Shown piece after piece: positions 26,133-37,900 of a stretch of 64,000 nucleotides of DNA (position 1 is its first letter; the number at the start of each line of letters is the position of its first letter). The notes under the pieces are model-generated. The model saw only the letters and a program-made list of their open reading frames with translations. It made no database searches and was not told the DNA's origin. The position numbers were made by a program, and so were the translations under genes. The stretch is from Saprospirales bacterium (GTDB lineage Bacteria > Bacteroidota > Bacteroidia > Chitinophagales > Saprospiraceae): the NCBI GenBank assembly GCA_007695145.1, contig REEI01000080.1:1-64000 (forward strand), written 5' to 3'.

Positions 26133-29100
26133 ATGTTAAAAATATGTATATCAGGCCACTTTAGGGCAAAAAGGTGGTTCTTATTTAAACCTATTGATCC
26201 CATTTACCCGTTTGTATCACTAGGCAGCATATTCAGCGTCCCAATAGACAAAGTTTTTGCAGGTAAAACCAACAATTTGAAACTCAAGACTCACATAGCA
26301 GTCCTCTTTTTATTCCTTTTCTCGACAACTTTTTTATCAGTTGCCCTGGCCAGTCATGAGGTTAATGCACTACCCGGCCATATTCATCCACCTGAGGCAG
26401 ATCATGTTTTCAGGGAGAACAAAGGCCAGTGGCCTGAAAATGTTTTGTACCGAGCAGATTTTGGAAATGTGCAGATTTGGGCAGAACGAGGGAGCCTTTT
26501 ATGGGTTATACAGGACACTGAAGACCTAAAGGCTAGGGCCGCATGTAAATTTGATCCCGATTGCTCATTTATCGATTTTCCGATCAACAATTACGCTTTC
26601 AGAATGCACTTTGAAGGGAGCAATAAGGACTACAAGCATTTTGGAACTGACCCATCAGTTGAGTATTTCAACTATCTGAGAGGCAACGATCCCGACAAAT
26701 GGGCTTCAGAAGTGAAAGAATTCCGAAAAGTAACTTACGAAAATATATACGATGGAATCGATTATGTCATCTACCTCGAAAATGGAGTACTCAAATACGA
26801 CTTTATTGTGCAGCCGGGAGCTGACCCCTCTAAAATAAAAATGGTCTATGAGGGTTTGCACGGTTTAAAACCCGTATTCAGTAATCTCTTGCTAAAAACT
26901 CCCATTCAGAATATTTTCGAGCAGCCACCTTACACCTACCAGGTAATTGATGAAGAAGAAGTATATGTCCCCTCCGAATTTGTCATTTCCGACAGTGCGG
27001 TTGGGTTCAATTTTCCGGCTGGATATGAGCCCGGATTGCCCCTGATCATTGATCCAGTTCTAATCTTTTCAACATACAGTGGATCGGTGGGGGACAACTG
27101 GGGTACCAGTGCAACACCCGGACCCAATGGAGATCTCTACGGTGCCGGCACAGTTTTCGAACAGGGTTACCCAACTACTGTTGGCGCTTTTCAAAGTTCT
27201 TATGCAGGCTCATCAATTGTTCCGGGCTATGTCGATATGGGAATCACCAGATTCAGTGCTGATGGAAGTCAGAGAGTATTTTCAACTTACATAGGAGGGG
27301 TGCGAAGTGATGTCCCCCACAGTTTGATCATGAACTCCAGAGGTGAGCTTGTGATCATGGGGATAAGCAGTTCACCCAATTTTCCTGTTACCATCCAGGC
27401 ATTTCAGCGGCAATATGGAGGGGGGCAACCCATACCCTCGCAGGAAACCAATGGCATTCTCATTGAGGGGTCTGATATAGTTGTGGTTGTATTGAACACC
27501 GCCGGCACTGGCTTGATTGGTTCTACTTTTGTTGGTGGCTCTGGGAATGACGGTATTAACGCCGTAGATCGGGTTCTTGGTAGAAACTATGGAGATCAGT
27601 TCAGAGGTGAGGTTGTGGTGGATGATGAGGACAACATTTACATTGCTTCAGTCACCCAGTCAGGAAATTTCCCCATCCGAGCCGGTGCCCTTCAGTCAGG
27701 CTATCCCGGGGGAATCCTATCAGGAGTGGCTTTCAGTCTAAACAGAACCTGCTCCGAGCTTCGATGGAGTACCTATTTGGGAGGAGAGGGTGCTGATGCC
27801 GCTTATTCAATCAAATTGGACAATGCCGGAAATGTATTTATTGCAGGGGGTACGCGAAGCAATAACTTCCCAACCACTGGTGGGTCGTTTAAAACCAATT
27901 ATCAAGGGGGCCAGTCCGATGGCTTTGTTGCCAAACTGAACAGTAACGGCGGACAACTTCTGGCCGGTACTTTTATCGGGACCAACGACTATGATCAGGT
28001 TTATTTTGTAGAGATAGACGACCAGGACAGGGTCTATTTGCTGGGACAAAGTCTAGGTAGAATGAATCCTACCGAAGGGGTTTACAGCAACCAAAACAGC
28101 GCCCAGTTTATCAAGCGATTGGACAATAATTTAAGCAATCTTGAATTTAGAACTGTTTTTGGTTCCCGGCGAGGAAGTATTGATATTTCTCCAACAGCAT
28201 TGATGGTGGATAGGTGCAATCGTATCTACACCTCCGGATGGGGGGGAAATGTCAACTCAGGCCGGGTGCCGAGGAGCTCAACCAATGGTTTGCCGGTTAC
28301 ACCGGATGCCTTCCAATCAACCACGGATGGCAGCGATTTTTACTTTTTTGTCCTGGAAGAGGATGCTACTGACTTGATTTACGCTACTTTCTTCGGGGGC
28401 AGTAGGGGACTTTTAGATCCAGGAGGGGATGAGCATGTGGATGGAGGCACCAGTAGATTCAGCAGGGACGGAACTATCTATCAGGCAGTTTGTGCCGGTT
28501 GTGGCGGAAGCAATAATTTTCCCACTACTAATGGTGTAGTTGCACCCAATAATCTTAGTTTTAATTGCAATCTCGGTGTAGTAAAATACGACTTTGAATT
28601 GGATGAAATCACTGCAAGGGCGTCCTTGAGATCCGGAAGTGCAGGCTGCGCCCCTTTTACAGCCGACTTTCGCAATCAAAGTACAGGCACGATTTATTTT
28701 GAGTGGGATTTTGGAGATGGAAATAGCAGCCAGGAGCGCGCCCCCATACACCAGTTTGAAGAACCTGGTACTTACGAAGTAAAACTTATTGCTCTTTCTA
28801 GAAATACTTGCCTTGAACCTGATACGGTATTGCTAACAGTAGAAGTAAAGGAGCCTCCTGCCAGTACTATTGAAGAAATTGAAATCTGTGAAAACAATCC
28901 ACTGGAAATCTCTTCTCAAATAGATGAGGCTGATGCGGAATATATGTGGAGTACAGGACAAAGTTCTCAAAGCATCACCGTTTTTCAATCGGGTATTTAC
29001 AGTGTTGAGGCAAGGTTAGACAATTGCATCTATCGCGATAGTTTCATCATTGTGAACAGCGTTCCGACGGTAACTATTAGAGATTCAATAGCATGTGATC

Positions 29101-30008
29101 AATCCGAGCTTTCCCTCAATCTCGACCCGAGGGCTGAAAACATCATCTGGAATACGGGCTCGGAGGAACTTAGCATTGTAGCAGATGAGGCTGGTCTGTA
29201 TTGGGTGAATTACAGTATAGGAAATTGCAACTTTAGTGATAGTGCCTTCATTACTTTTCCCATCAGCCCTGAAATTCGTCTGATTGGGGACTCCACTTCT
29301 TGTGAGGGGCAGGAGGTCGAATTACTGGTGATCGAAACCAAGGATATTGCCATAAAAGAGTTCAGTTGGTCAACTGACCAGATCGGAAGCCAAATTGTAG
29401 TTACTGAAACAGGCACATATAAGGTTGAAGCCTTGTCAGAGGAAGGTTGTACAGATGAAGCCGAAATATTTGTTTTCTTTCTTCCGCCACTTCCTGAAGC
29501 CGTAGATTTTTCAGATACTCTAATCTGCGCCGATGGCTTTCTGTTGGTTGACTTCACTGAGTTTGAAGAGTTATCGGATATTATCTGGAGCGATGGGAGT
29601 GAGGATTTTTTCCGGGTTTTCAATGAGAGCAAAATATTGAGTTACGAGATTACCAATGTCTGTGAAAACCTTGATGGAACAGTATCTCTTGAGAAGTCTC
29701 CCTTCGAATTTGGAGAGTTGCCTGTTTTTTTCCCCAATGCTTTCAGTCCCAACCAGGATGGAATTAATGACATATTCAGACCTGAATTTGCCCCTGAGGT
29801 CCAGATTATCAGCTTTGAAATGAAAGTATTTGATCGTTGGGGCAACAAAGTATTTGAAACTTTTGACATGGATTTTGGCTGGAATGGCAATTTCGATACT
29901 GATCGAATGGATCCTGCGGTATTTGCCTGGATAGCTGAAATAGAGTTTTTCGTTTGCGATGCTCCGGTCAAAAAACGTCTGGAGGGGGATGTTTCCATTA
30001 TGAGATAA
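26133..30008 (+). CDS. T9SS type B secreted protein with SBBP propeller and PKD domain
   Basis: Large secreted protein, 1,291 residues as the longest frame. After a hydrophobic signal (about residues 50-73) comes a domain with FRENKGQWPENVLYRADFG and YDGIDYVIYLENGVLKYDF (DUF7948-like), then SBBP beta-propeller repeats marked by NFPVT/NFPTT and STYIGG motifs. A PKD domain follows (FEWDFGDGNSSQ near residue 855) and several Ig-like stretches. The end, FFPNAFSPNQDGINDIF ... FDRWGNKVFE, is the gliding-motility-associated type B T9SS domain. The first 48 residues from ATG 26133 are atypical; the signal peptide starts at Leu49, a TTG codon at 26277, which may be the true start. Role: surface or gliding-related, partner unknown. 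Confidence 0.88.
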   Translation: MLKICISGHFRAKRWFLFKPIDPIYPFVSLGSIFSVPIDKVFAGKTNNLKLKTHIAVLFLFLFSTTFLSVALASHEVNALPGHIHPPEADHVFRENKGQWPENVLYRADFGNVQIWAERGSLLWVIQDTEDLKARAACKFDPDCSFIDFPINNYAFRMHFEGSNKDYKHFGTDPSVEYFNYLRGNDPDKWASEVKEFRKVTYENIYDGIDYVIYLENGVLKYDFIVQPGADPSKIKMVYEGLHGLKPVFSNLLLKTPIQNIFEQPPYTYQVIDEEEVYVPSEFVISDSAVGFNFPAGYEPGLPLIIDPVLIFSTYSGSVGDNWGTSATPGPNGDLYGAGTVFEQGYPTTVGAFQSSYAGSSIVPGYVDMGITRFSADGSQRVFSTYIGGVRSDVPHSLIMNSRGELVIMGISSSPNFPVTIQAFQRQYGGGQPIPSQETNGILIEGSDIVVVVLNTAGTGLIGSTFVGGSGNDGINAVDRVLGRNYGDQFRGEVVVDDEDNIYIASVTQSGNFPIRAGALQSGYPGGILSGVAFSLNRTCSELRWSTYLGGEGADAAYSIKLDNAGNVFIAGGTRSNNFPTTGGSFKTNYQGGQSDGFVAKLNSNGGQLLAGTFIGTNDYDQVYFVEIDDQDRVYLLGQSLGRMNPTEGVYSNQNSAQFIKRLDNNLSNLEFRTVFGSRRGSIDISPTALMVDRCNRIYTSGWGGNVNSGRVPRSSTNGLPVTPDAFQSTTDGSDFYFFVLEEDATDLIYATFFGGSRGLLDPGGDEHVDGGTSRFSRDGTIYQAVCAGCGGSNNFPTTNGVVAPNNLSFNCNLGVVKYDFELDEITARASLRSGSAGCAPFTADFRNQSTGTIYFEWDFGDGNSSQERAPIHQFEEPGTYEVKLIALSRNTCLEPDTVLLTVEVKEPPASTIEEIEICENNPLEISSQIDEADAEYMWSTGQSSQSITVFQSGIYSVEARLDNCIYRDSFIIVNSVPTVTIRDSIACDQSELSLNLDPRAENIIWNTGSEELSIVADEAGLYWVNYSIGNCNFSDSAFITFPISPEIRLIGDSTSCEGQEVELLVIETKDIAIKEFSWSTDQIGSQIVVTETGTYKVEALSEEGCTDEAEIFVFFLPPLPEAVDFSDTLICADGFLLVDFTEFEELSDIIWSDGSEDFFRVFNESKILSYEITNVCENLDGTVSLEKSPFEFGELPVFFPNAFSPNQDGINDIFRPEFAPEVQIISFEMKVFDRWGNKVFETFDMDFGWNGNFDTDRMDPAVFAWIAEIEFFVCDAPVKKRLEGDVSIMR

Positions 30009-30085
30009 AATTGAGTTAGCGCTTTGGGTATTGACACTATGAACAATGTGAGACAATTTATTCTTTTACTGTAAATTGAATTGTC

Positions 30086-30331
30086 ATGAAAGCAAGGTTT
30101 ATTGTATTTTTTCTTTTCTTCTTAATGCCTCTGATTGAGCTTCTCGGGCAAAGCGCAAGAAACATTCCAAGAGACGCAGGACCCGTTCAGTGGACATTTG
30201 GAAATGTCATCGTATTTATTGTGTTCCCTGTACTACTAATCGTTTTTTTATTTTTTTACGTAAGGAAACTGACAAGAGATAAAATTGAGGAAAAAGAACA
30301 GAGAGAGGCTGAAGAAGCTGAAAAGCCCTGA
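30086..30331 (+). CDS. Small membrane protein, unknown function
   Basis: Protein of 81 residues: a hydrophobic N-terminus that looks like a signal peptide (MKARFIVFFLFFLMPLIELL), a short polar stretch, one membrane segment (about 40-60), then a charged tail ending in Glu/Lys-rich sequence. The layout suggests an inner-membrane protein with its tail in the cytoplasm. I do not recognise a family. The gene follows the type B T9SS gene by 77 bases and precedes the M42 peptidase by 250 bases. Confidence 0.65.
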   Translation: MKARFIVFFLFFLMPLIELLGQSARNIPRDAGPVQWTFGNVIVFIVFPVLLIVFLFFYVRKLTRDKIEEKEQREAEEAEKP

Positions 30332-30581
30332 TGCGTTTTCCCGGGAATTGGTTCGGCTATGCACTGATATTGATGACTTAGGCTTATGTCCTAATTCAAA
30401 GTTTCTCCCGACTTAAGCGGGCTCTCTTTTTCAATTGATCCGGGCACAAAGCAGCAAAAGAATCAGAAGGAGGTACACAAGATGTCTAAAAACTTTCCCG
30501 AACCAAAGAAAATTTTCCTACCTTGCGCCCTGTTTTTAAATGAGTGCCCCCGGCATGTTTCATTAACCAATTAAAAGGAAT

Positions 30582-31634
30582 ATGGCTATTGATTTCGAGC
30601 TATTGAAAAGAACAACCGAAATACCCGGAGCCCCCGGCTACGAAGCAAAAATCCGTAAATTCATTTTAGACTATATAGGAGATAAGGTCGATGAGGTTAA
30701 AATCGATCCAATGGGCAGTATAATTGCCCTCAGGAAAGGCACGGAAAACAAAAAGGTAATGGTCGCCGCTCATATGGATGAGATTGGATTTATCGTAAAT
30801 CATATCGATTCCGATGGTTTTGTTAGGTTTCAGCCTTTGGGGGGATTTGATCCCAAGACACTCACTTCTCAGAGGGTAATGATCCATGGTCGGGAGGATG
30901 TTCTGGGGGTGATGGGAAGCAAACCCATTCATATAATGAAACCCGAAGAGCGAAAGAAAAGCCCTGAGTTACAGGACTACTTTATCGATACGGGCATCTC
31001 CAAAGAAGAACTCGAAGAACTGATCAAGCCGGGAGATACCATTACCAGAGTCGGTGATCTGATCCGAATAGGTCAATGCTTTAATGGGAAGTCCCTGGAC
31101 AATAGAATTTCTGTCTATGTATTGATGGAGACTCTGAAAAATTTGGAGGGGGAAAGCCTTCCCTATGATCTCTATGCAGTTTTTTCTGTTCAGGAAGAAG
31201 TAGGACTCAGAGGAGCCAGAACAGCGGCAAGTCGTATAAATCCGGACTTTGGCTTTGGATTGGATACTACTATTGCCTACGACCTACCAGGCGCTCAGGG
31301 ACATGAAATGGTCACCAAATTGGGAAAGGGAACTGCAATAAAAATAATCGATGGGACTGCTATTGCAGACTATCGTATGGTTGAATTCTTAAAAGAAGTT
31401 GCAGAAAAACACAACATCAAATGGCAGGCTGAAATTCTTCCAGCGGGGGGAACCGATACTGCAGCTATTCAACAGTACGGAAGGGGAGGATCGATTACAG
31501 GTGCTATCTCAATACCAACCCGCTATTTGCACCAAACTATTGAAATGGTTAACGAAGTGGACGTTGACAATAGCATTGAATTACTGACCAAAGCTATTCT
31601 CCAATTGGATCAATTTGATTGGACCCACCATTGA
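30582..31634 (+). CDS. M42 family glutamyl/deblocking-type aminopeptidase
   Basis: Cytoplasmic zinc or cobalt aminopeptidase of the M42 (FrvX/PepA-type) family, 350 residues. Metal and catalytic motifs appear in family order: VMVAAHMDEIGF (His64, Asp66), FNGKSLDNRISVYVLME with a bridging Asp, FSVQEEVGLRGARTAA with the catalytic Glu pair, GLDTTIAYD, and the late IPTRYLHQTIEMV with the final His. M42 enzymes form dodecameric tetrahedral particles and trim N-terminal residues. Specificity cannot be told. The M42 family also includes proteins once misnamed endoglucanases. Confidence 0.93.
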   Translation: MAIDFELLKRTTEIPGAPGYEAKIRKFILDYIGDKVDEVKIDPMGSIIALRKGTENKKVMVAAHMDEIGFIVNHIDSDGFVRFQPLGGFDPKTLTSQRVMIHGREDVLGVMGSKPIHIMKPEERKKSPELQDYFIDTGISKEELEELIKPGDTITRVGDLIRIGQCFNGKSLDNRISVYVLMETLKNLEGESLPYDLYAVFSVQEEVGLRGARTAASRINPDFGFGLDTTIAYDLPGAQGHEMVTKLGKGTAIKIIDGTAIADYRMVEFLKEVAEKHNIKWQAEILPAGGTDTAAIQQYGRGGSITGAISIPTRYLHQTIEMVNEVDVDNSIELLTKAILQLDQFDWTHH

Positions 31635-31968
31635 TTTTTTGAAAAAAAACTCAAATTCTCTGGTACTATCAACTAAACTATGGTGGTTATAAAAAATGTT
31701 AGGTGAATATAGGTATTTGCATTCATGCTTATTATTCAGATGAAAAGTCTTGCCACCTATTTTTTTTAACCATTCCAGCAATTTACATCAAGTTTTCAGA
31801 TACGAAGAGTCTTCTTATATGGGATTGACAGCTTATGATCATTAGTTATCGATAATGAATTAATTGAAATTTTTGAGAGAATTATTTTGTCACAGCATGC
31901 TGAAATTGTGACATCTGTAATTTTTGATGGCAAAATGAATCCCATGCTGTCCCTTTACCCCAAAGCAA
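31635..31968. other. Convergent intergenic region with inverted repeat
   Basis: This separates the M42 gene from the end of the giant T9SS gene on the other strand. TGTCACA (31888-31894) and TGTGACA (31907-31913) form a 7-bp inverted repeat with a 12-base loop that may help terminate transcription. Otherwise it is AT-rich, with no gene seen. Confidence 0.45.
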
Positions 31969-34900
31969 TTACCTCACTAAGGTAACTTCTCCGTGAATCA
32001 CCTGATCTGTTCCATCGACAAATTCTAAAACCAGACGGTAAAAATAGACACCCGGAGCAACCAATTCTCCATTGAAAGAGCCATCCCAGGAGTTATCATT
32101 TCCCGGTTCCACAGTGCCCTCCAGGTTCTCCCGCATAAAGACCTTTTCCCCCCATCGATCAAAAACCATAAACTCTCTAATGGTCTTTAAAATTCCGGGC
32201 TCATTGTAAACACCAAAAACATCATTCACCCCGTCACCATTGGGGCTGAATGCATTGGGTATGTATACATCATTTCTACCAATTACTCTTATGCGCACTT
32301 CATCGGAGGCAGTACAACCAATGCTGTCCATTACCGTGAGAGACAAATTCAGGTTTTCCCTGGCATTGAACTCCTGATAGGGGCAATTGGAACACGATTG
32401 GTCGGGATTGGGATCCCATACATACGAGATAATGCTACTTTCATCCACGTTCAAATCAGCCTCAATCAAAACTATTTCGCCCGGATCGACAAAATGATCA
32501 GGTCCCAAATCAACCACTAATTCAAATGGAGCTTCTATAACAATACTCTCTCGATATTCACAATCCAGTTGATCTCGAATCACCACAGTAAATGTGCCCG
32601 GATTCAATCCATCTACCATAGAATTTGGCACAAAACTATTGCCACCATCGAAAGAGTATTCAAATGGGGGTGTTCCCCCTTCAATATTCAACACCTCAAT
32701 AAAACCATCCCTGTCCCCAAAGCACAAATTTCCCCCTGAATTCAAATCAGCCCCCCGGATCTGTTCAGTATTCTCAAAAACTTCGATCAAATCAGTAGAT
32801 TCACAACCCGTTCTGCTATTTACTATAGTCAAACTGTAAATCCCGCTTTCATCAACAGTCACTTCCTCTGAATTTTCTCCTGAAACAATATTTCCTGATG
32901 TTCCCACTACGGTCCAACTTAATTCAAAGTCCGTCCCTGTAGAAGAGCCTTCTGAGCTTATAGAAACCATTTCTGTCCCGCAGTTTAATTCTCCAGATAC
33001 TGAAAGGTTAATTTCAGGTAGTTCTTTTTCTTCAGTAACAGTTACAGCTGCCTGAGCAGTACATCCATTAAGGGTGTCCCGAATGACCAAAAGGTAACTA
33101 CCCTCCCTATCAACCGCTATTTCCAATGTTCCCAGACCTGAAATAATACCCGGTCCACTCCAATCGTAGACAAGGTGATCTCCATGGGCGGAAGAAGAAC
33201 CGTCAATTACAACAATAGAGTCTGAACAAGTGATTGTCGAAGGTTCTGAGATATTTACCTCCGGAATATCAGCTGACTCCCCTACTTCTACCTCTAGTGT
33301 TACGCTGCACCCTGAATCCGCATCAGAAACTTCCACTCTGTACAAGCCTCCGGACAAAACGGTCACTATTCTTCGGGTTTCAGTTGAAGAGAGGATAGAA
33401 CCATCATCAGTAGTCCATTGAAAAACATAAGATGCATCTTCAGGTAGGACCTCAATAGAAAGTTCGGTAAATTCACAATCAATTGTATATTCGCCATCCG
33501 GTATTGTAGCCTGGGGTAAATCGAACCAGGTCACTGAGACAACAGCAGAGTAATCCAGGCAAGGATCACTAAAATCAATGTCGCCCTCGGAATCCACTGT
33601 AGAAACAACAACCACAATGTAATACGTTTGACCGGGTTCTATATCTCCATTGGGACCAAAATTCAAATTTGGATCGGTGCTTTGGAGAAGGATGGAGTCT
33701 GGATTGAGTGCAGCTCCCTTTTGCAAAACATAAGTCCTCACTGCTCCCGGACCCAGGACTTCTCCACTTTCGTCATAACTAAGCGCAGAAAACGAAAATG
33801 GCTCGTTTCCACAGATAACAAACTCATCTTCCAACAATGCTCCTGCCTGGCTTTCGCATTCACAATCTTGAATACCCTCCACTAAAACGGGATCGCAATC
33901 TGATCCATCTGTTACTTCAAAGGAATAGGGTTCTCCACCCGGAATGGGGTCTGAAATGACAACATTCCCTTGAATGATTCCTGGTCCATTAAGTACATAA
34001 GTCTCAGGATCACCACCGGTAAGCTGAAAAGTAACCGTATAGTTTTCAAATGCTGAATCGCATTCTACATTCACACTTCCCTGCACCAACTGAAGTCCTT
34101 CCTGAAAGTCCATACAAAAAGTGTCAGATAGCACGCAGGGACCATTATTTTCAATCCAGCTGAAGCAGTGCAACCCAAACTCCTCCACACTGAGGATGGT
34201 ATTGGGTTGATCGATGGGACTGAAGGTAGCTGGTCCCCCGGAAATTAGCTCCCATTGACCGCTGTGTTGCTGACCATTGACCTGAATATTAGCACTCAAT
34301 CCACAAATGGTTGCAGCAGCTACTATTTCTAAATTGTACTCGCAGTTCCAAACAACTTCCCTACCTGCTGTGATTTCAAAACAAGCATCATCTGTATTGA
34401 TAAAATCCCCCTCTATACTGTCTGTGACCACAAAAGAAACAAAATATGAATTGCCACATTGAATATTTAAATTGCCAGGATCAAAAACACCGGATTCGCT
34501 AACGGACAAAAGTGATGAAAATGGGTCAGATGGTTGAGAATAAAGAATAAATGAACCGGAATAGCCGATTGGAATATTGGGATCCAAAAGAAATTCCCCC
34601 AATTCTGCTGTGGTATCGGTTATGCATAGAGCGACCTGGCCATCAGGTAAAAGTCCGGCCGAGGTTTCGCAATCACAATCCCTGAAAATCTCAACGGTAA
34701 AGCCACAGCCGTTGCTGTCGGTAATCTGAATCTGTGCGGTTGTGCCGCTGGGAAATCCCTCCCCTGTATATTCATTTCCGCTGATTTCTCCAGATCCTGA
34801 AGCTACAGAATAGGGTGGTGAGCCACCTTCAATTTGAAACTGTACAGCATAGGTAAGATCTGGAAAGCAATCATAAGCTATACTACCGGAAACCAATTGC

Positions 34901-37900
34901 GGCGAGCAGTGATACTCCAATTCTATGTCGAGAGAATCCATACACTGGTCGTTACTGCCAACAAATCTAAAGATATAGGTGCCACATTCGCTTAGAACCA
35001 CCTCAGTCTCAGTATTACCGGGCTCACTAATTTGAACAGAGCCGGTTCCGGATACAAAAGACCAGCTACCTGAGCCGATATTTTGATTTACATTTAGTTG
35101 AAAGGTGTTGTCACAAGATGCTGTGAGACCTTCCCATTCGAGAACCGGACTTGAGTTCCATCGCAATGGTTTAGGGGCAGAAAAAACCAGACATGGGTCC
35201 TCAGGATCAAAGAGGGTGGATTCAGATTTTTTTCCCAAAACAAAGAAGGCAAAATAATCGGTATCATACTCCAATATGTCACTGTTGAAACAAAACTCAC
35301 CTTGGGGGTTAAAGGCAATTGCATCATCAAAATTGGGATCAAAAATCGGTTGAGGGAACAACATAAACCCAAAGGTATCGAGCCCTTCCTCATGACTTTG
35401 ACCTGTCGGGTCGTAGAAATCACTCAGAATAATGCAGTCGTTTTCACAGAGAGAAATTGGCTCTGTGTTAAAAGAGCCGATGGATGTAGGACAGTCGCAA
35501 TTTCTGAAAAACACCAGGGTGTCTGACTGGCAGCCTAGTGAATCTATAATTACAATATTGAGTTGCTGACCACTTGGGTGTGGGTCAGAGGTAAAGCGAT
35601 CACCATTAATACTGCCTTCACCAAAGGAAAGATCAAATGGCCGGTACCCACCAACAATATCAAAACTCACAGTAAATGTACCGTCAGCATTATTGCACTC
35701 ATAGCCTATATTATCTAGGGAAGGTGCCTCTGCAACAGTAATTCTGATGGTATCGTCGACAGTGCAATGAGGAAGACCGGGAACTACCTCTGTCCAACTG
35801 AAAAGGAAATCACCTTCCGTATCAACACTTACCTCTGTAACCGGATTTTCAGTATTTTGAATTTCAACTACAGCACCTTCAGGAGCTGAAACCAGTGACC
35901 AAAAACCATGTGAGCCATTTGAAAAAAGCTGAAAGTCTCCAGAACAGACAATGGTGTCAGGGGCAGTTTGTGTACTATCGGGATAGAGAATTTCTATATC
36001 TGTACAGTTGTCTTCTCCGTAACCACAAATGACAAACCCGCGTGCACATACGGAAAACTGACCGGCCTGGTTAAAAATAACTTCAATGACAGATTCTGTT
36101 TCATCTCCTAATATTTCGTAATGATCCTGGGGTAGTCCAAATTCCCAAAGGTAAATGATATTCCATCCTTCCGGCTCATCTACGACAATGACTACCGTGT
36201 CACCAAGACAGGCAGGCTCATTTTCAATAAATTCGGGTGTCGGTGGATACAATTCCTCCAGGTCTATTTCGAACGTGAATGGGCCGAAGTGGCAGCCGGG
36301 CTCATCGATGGCGTCCTGATAGTTCAAATAGTAATGCACGGCAAAAGAATCGACATTTCCAGTGAACTCATCCACTGATATATTGAGGCAGCTATTGGTT
36401 CCGGAGCCGGAGTGAATAACCTCCTGGGTGCTCAATTGGATCCACTCAAATTCAATTTTGAGTTCTCCCGGCAACCCGAAGGCGGAAGGTTGAGGGAAAA
36501 ATGAAACCCCGGCAGGACAAATAATAATCTCATCATTTATACACAGGAAACCATCGAAAAATATGTCTGCATCCAAGACCAGTAAAGTCAAGTCCACAAA
36601 ACTATCACAGCCAAATTGGTCCTCCAAAATAATGGAATAAACCCCAGTGGCAGTATAATCTTGTCCGTGATAGGAAAAAACATCTCCCTGACAGATTATG
36701 CCGAGATCCTGAGTGGGATTTTCAAAGTTATTGGGCAGCACGAAGAGTTCCAGTTGGGCGGTTCTAAAGCAATTAAACTGCCCGTAAAAGGTGTCGGTAA
36801 AGATGTACCAGCCGGACATATCCTCCCCTGGAAAATACAGCAGACTATCCCCATTGGGGCCATACCAGGTGTAGTCTTCCCAGCGACATATGGTATCTAC
36901 TGTGATGTAGGGTTCCACCTCAGCTACTACTATTTCCCTGCATATGAATTCAGTATCAGGATAACAGTCATTAAAAGCCCTTACGCATAATTCAAAGGTG
37001 CCAACTTGAGCTAAAAGTGAGGGGTCAATGGGAATTCTCTTCCAATCACCGTATCCATGTACACTAAGTATTTGAGAATCGCTTCCGGGATTAAATGTGT
37101 ACTCTAATTTTGATGCTCCGTAAGGGCTTTGTACTGTAAACTGTATATCTTCAGCATTTACACAAATAGTATCCGGACCACCAAAGAACTCACTTTGAAT
37201 TGGAGAAATATACGACTCCTGCATTGGCTCAGGCTCTCTGGCATCTTGCCCACTGATTACATTCACATCTATACCACATATATCCCCACCACAACCATGA
37301 ACTACCACGTAATAGGTGCGTCCGGGAACCGGAAAAAATGAGATTTCAACAGGGTCTTCAGTACAATCACAATGGCTGAAGACTTCCTCATATCTCAATA
37401 GATTGGGGTTGCAAAATTGGCAAAATGGAGGTACATTAGGAAATTCTGTATAAAATACTGCTACTTGAATACCATTACCATCTGCACACTCTCGCGGAAC
37501 AATTTCAAGCTCCACCGGTTGCCAGTCTGAGACAAAACTGAACCAATGTGGATTGTTGAGCAGGTCGTCGCCACAAGGGGGAAAAAAATCAAGTAGAGTG
37601 GTAAAATCTCGCATTTGGAAGCAAAAACTATCAAGCTGGTTTAATTCACAAAACAAGGGTGCTTCACAAAGACATTCCTGCGGATATATATTGGTCTGAC
37701 AAATAAACATGGCTATGGGAAGGATACAAAATTCGTAATCATCGCTAAGTCCACTGGTAGTTCCCACTACTAAAAAGTAAGTGGTATTTGGTTCGACTTG
37801 CACTTCTACATTTCCAATCAATCCATTCGTTGTTGACTCACACATTACCTCCCTTATTCCATCGACGCAATCCTCGCTGTATTCAACAATAGCAATATTC

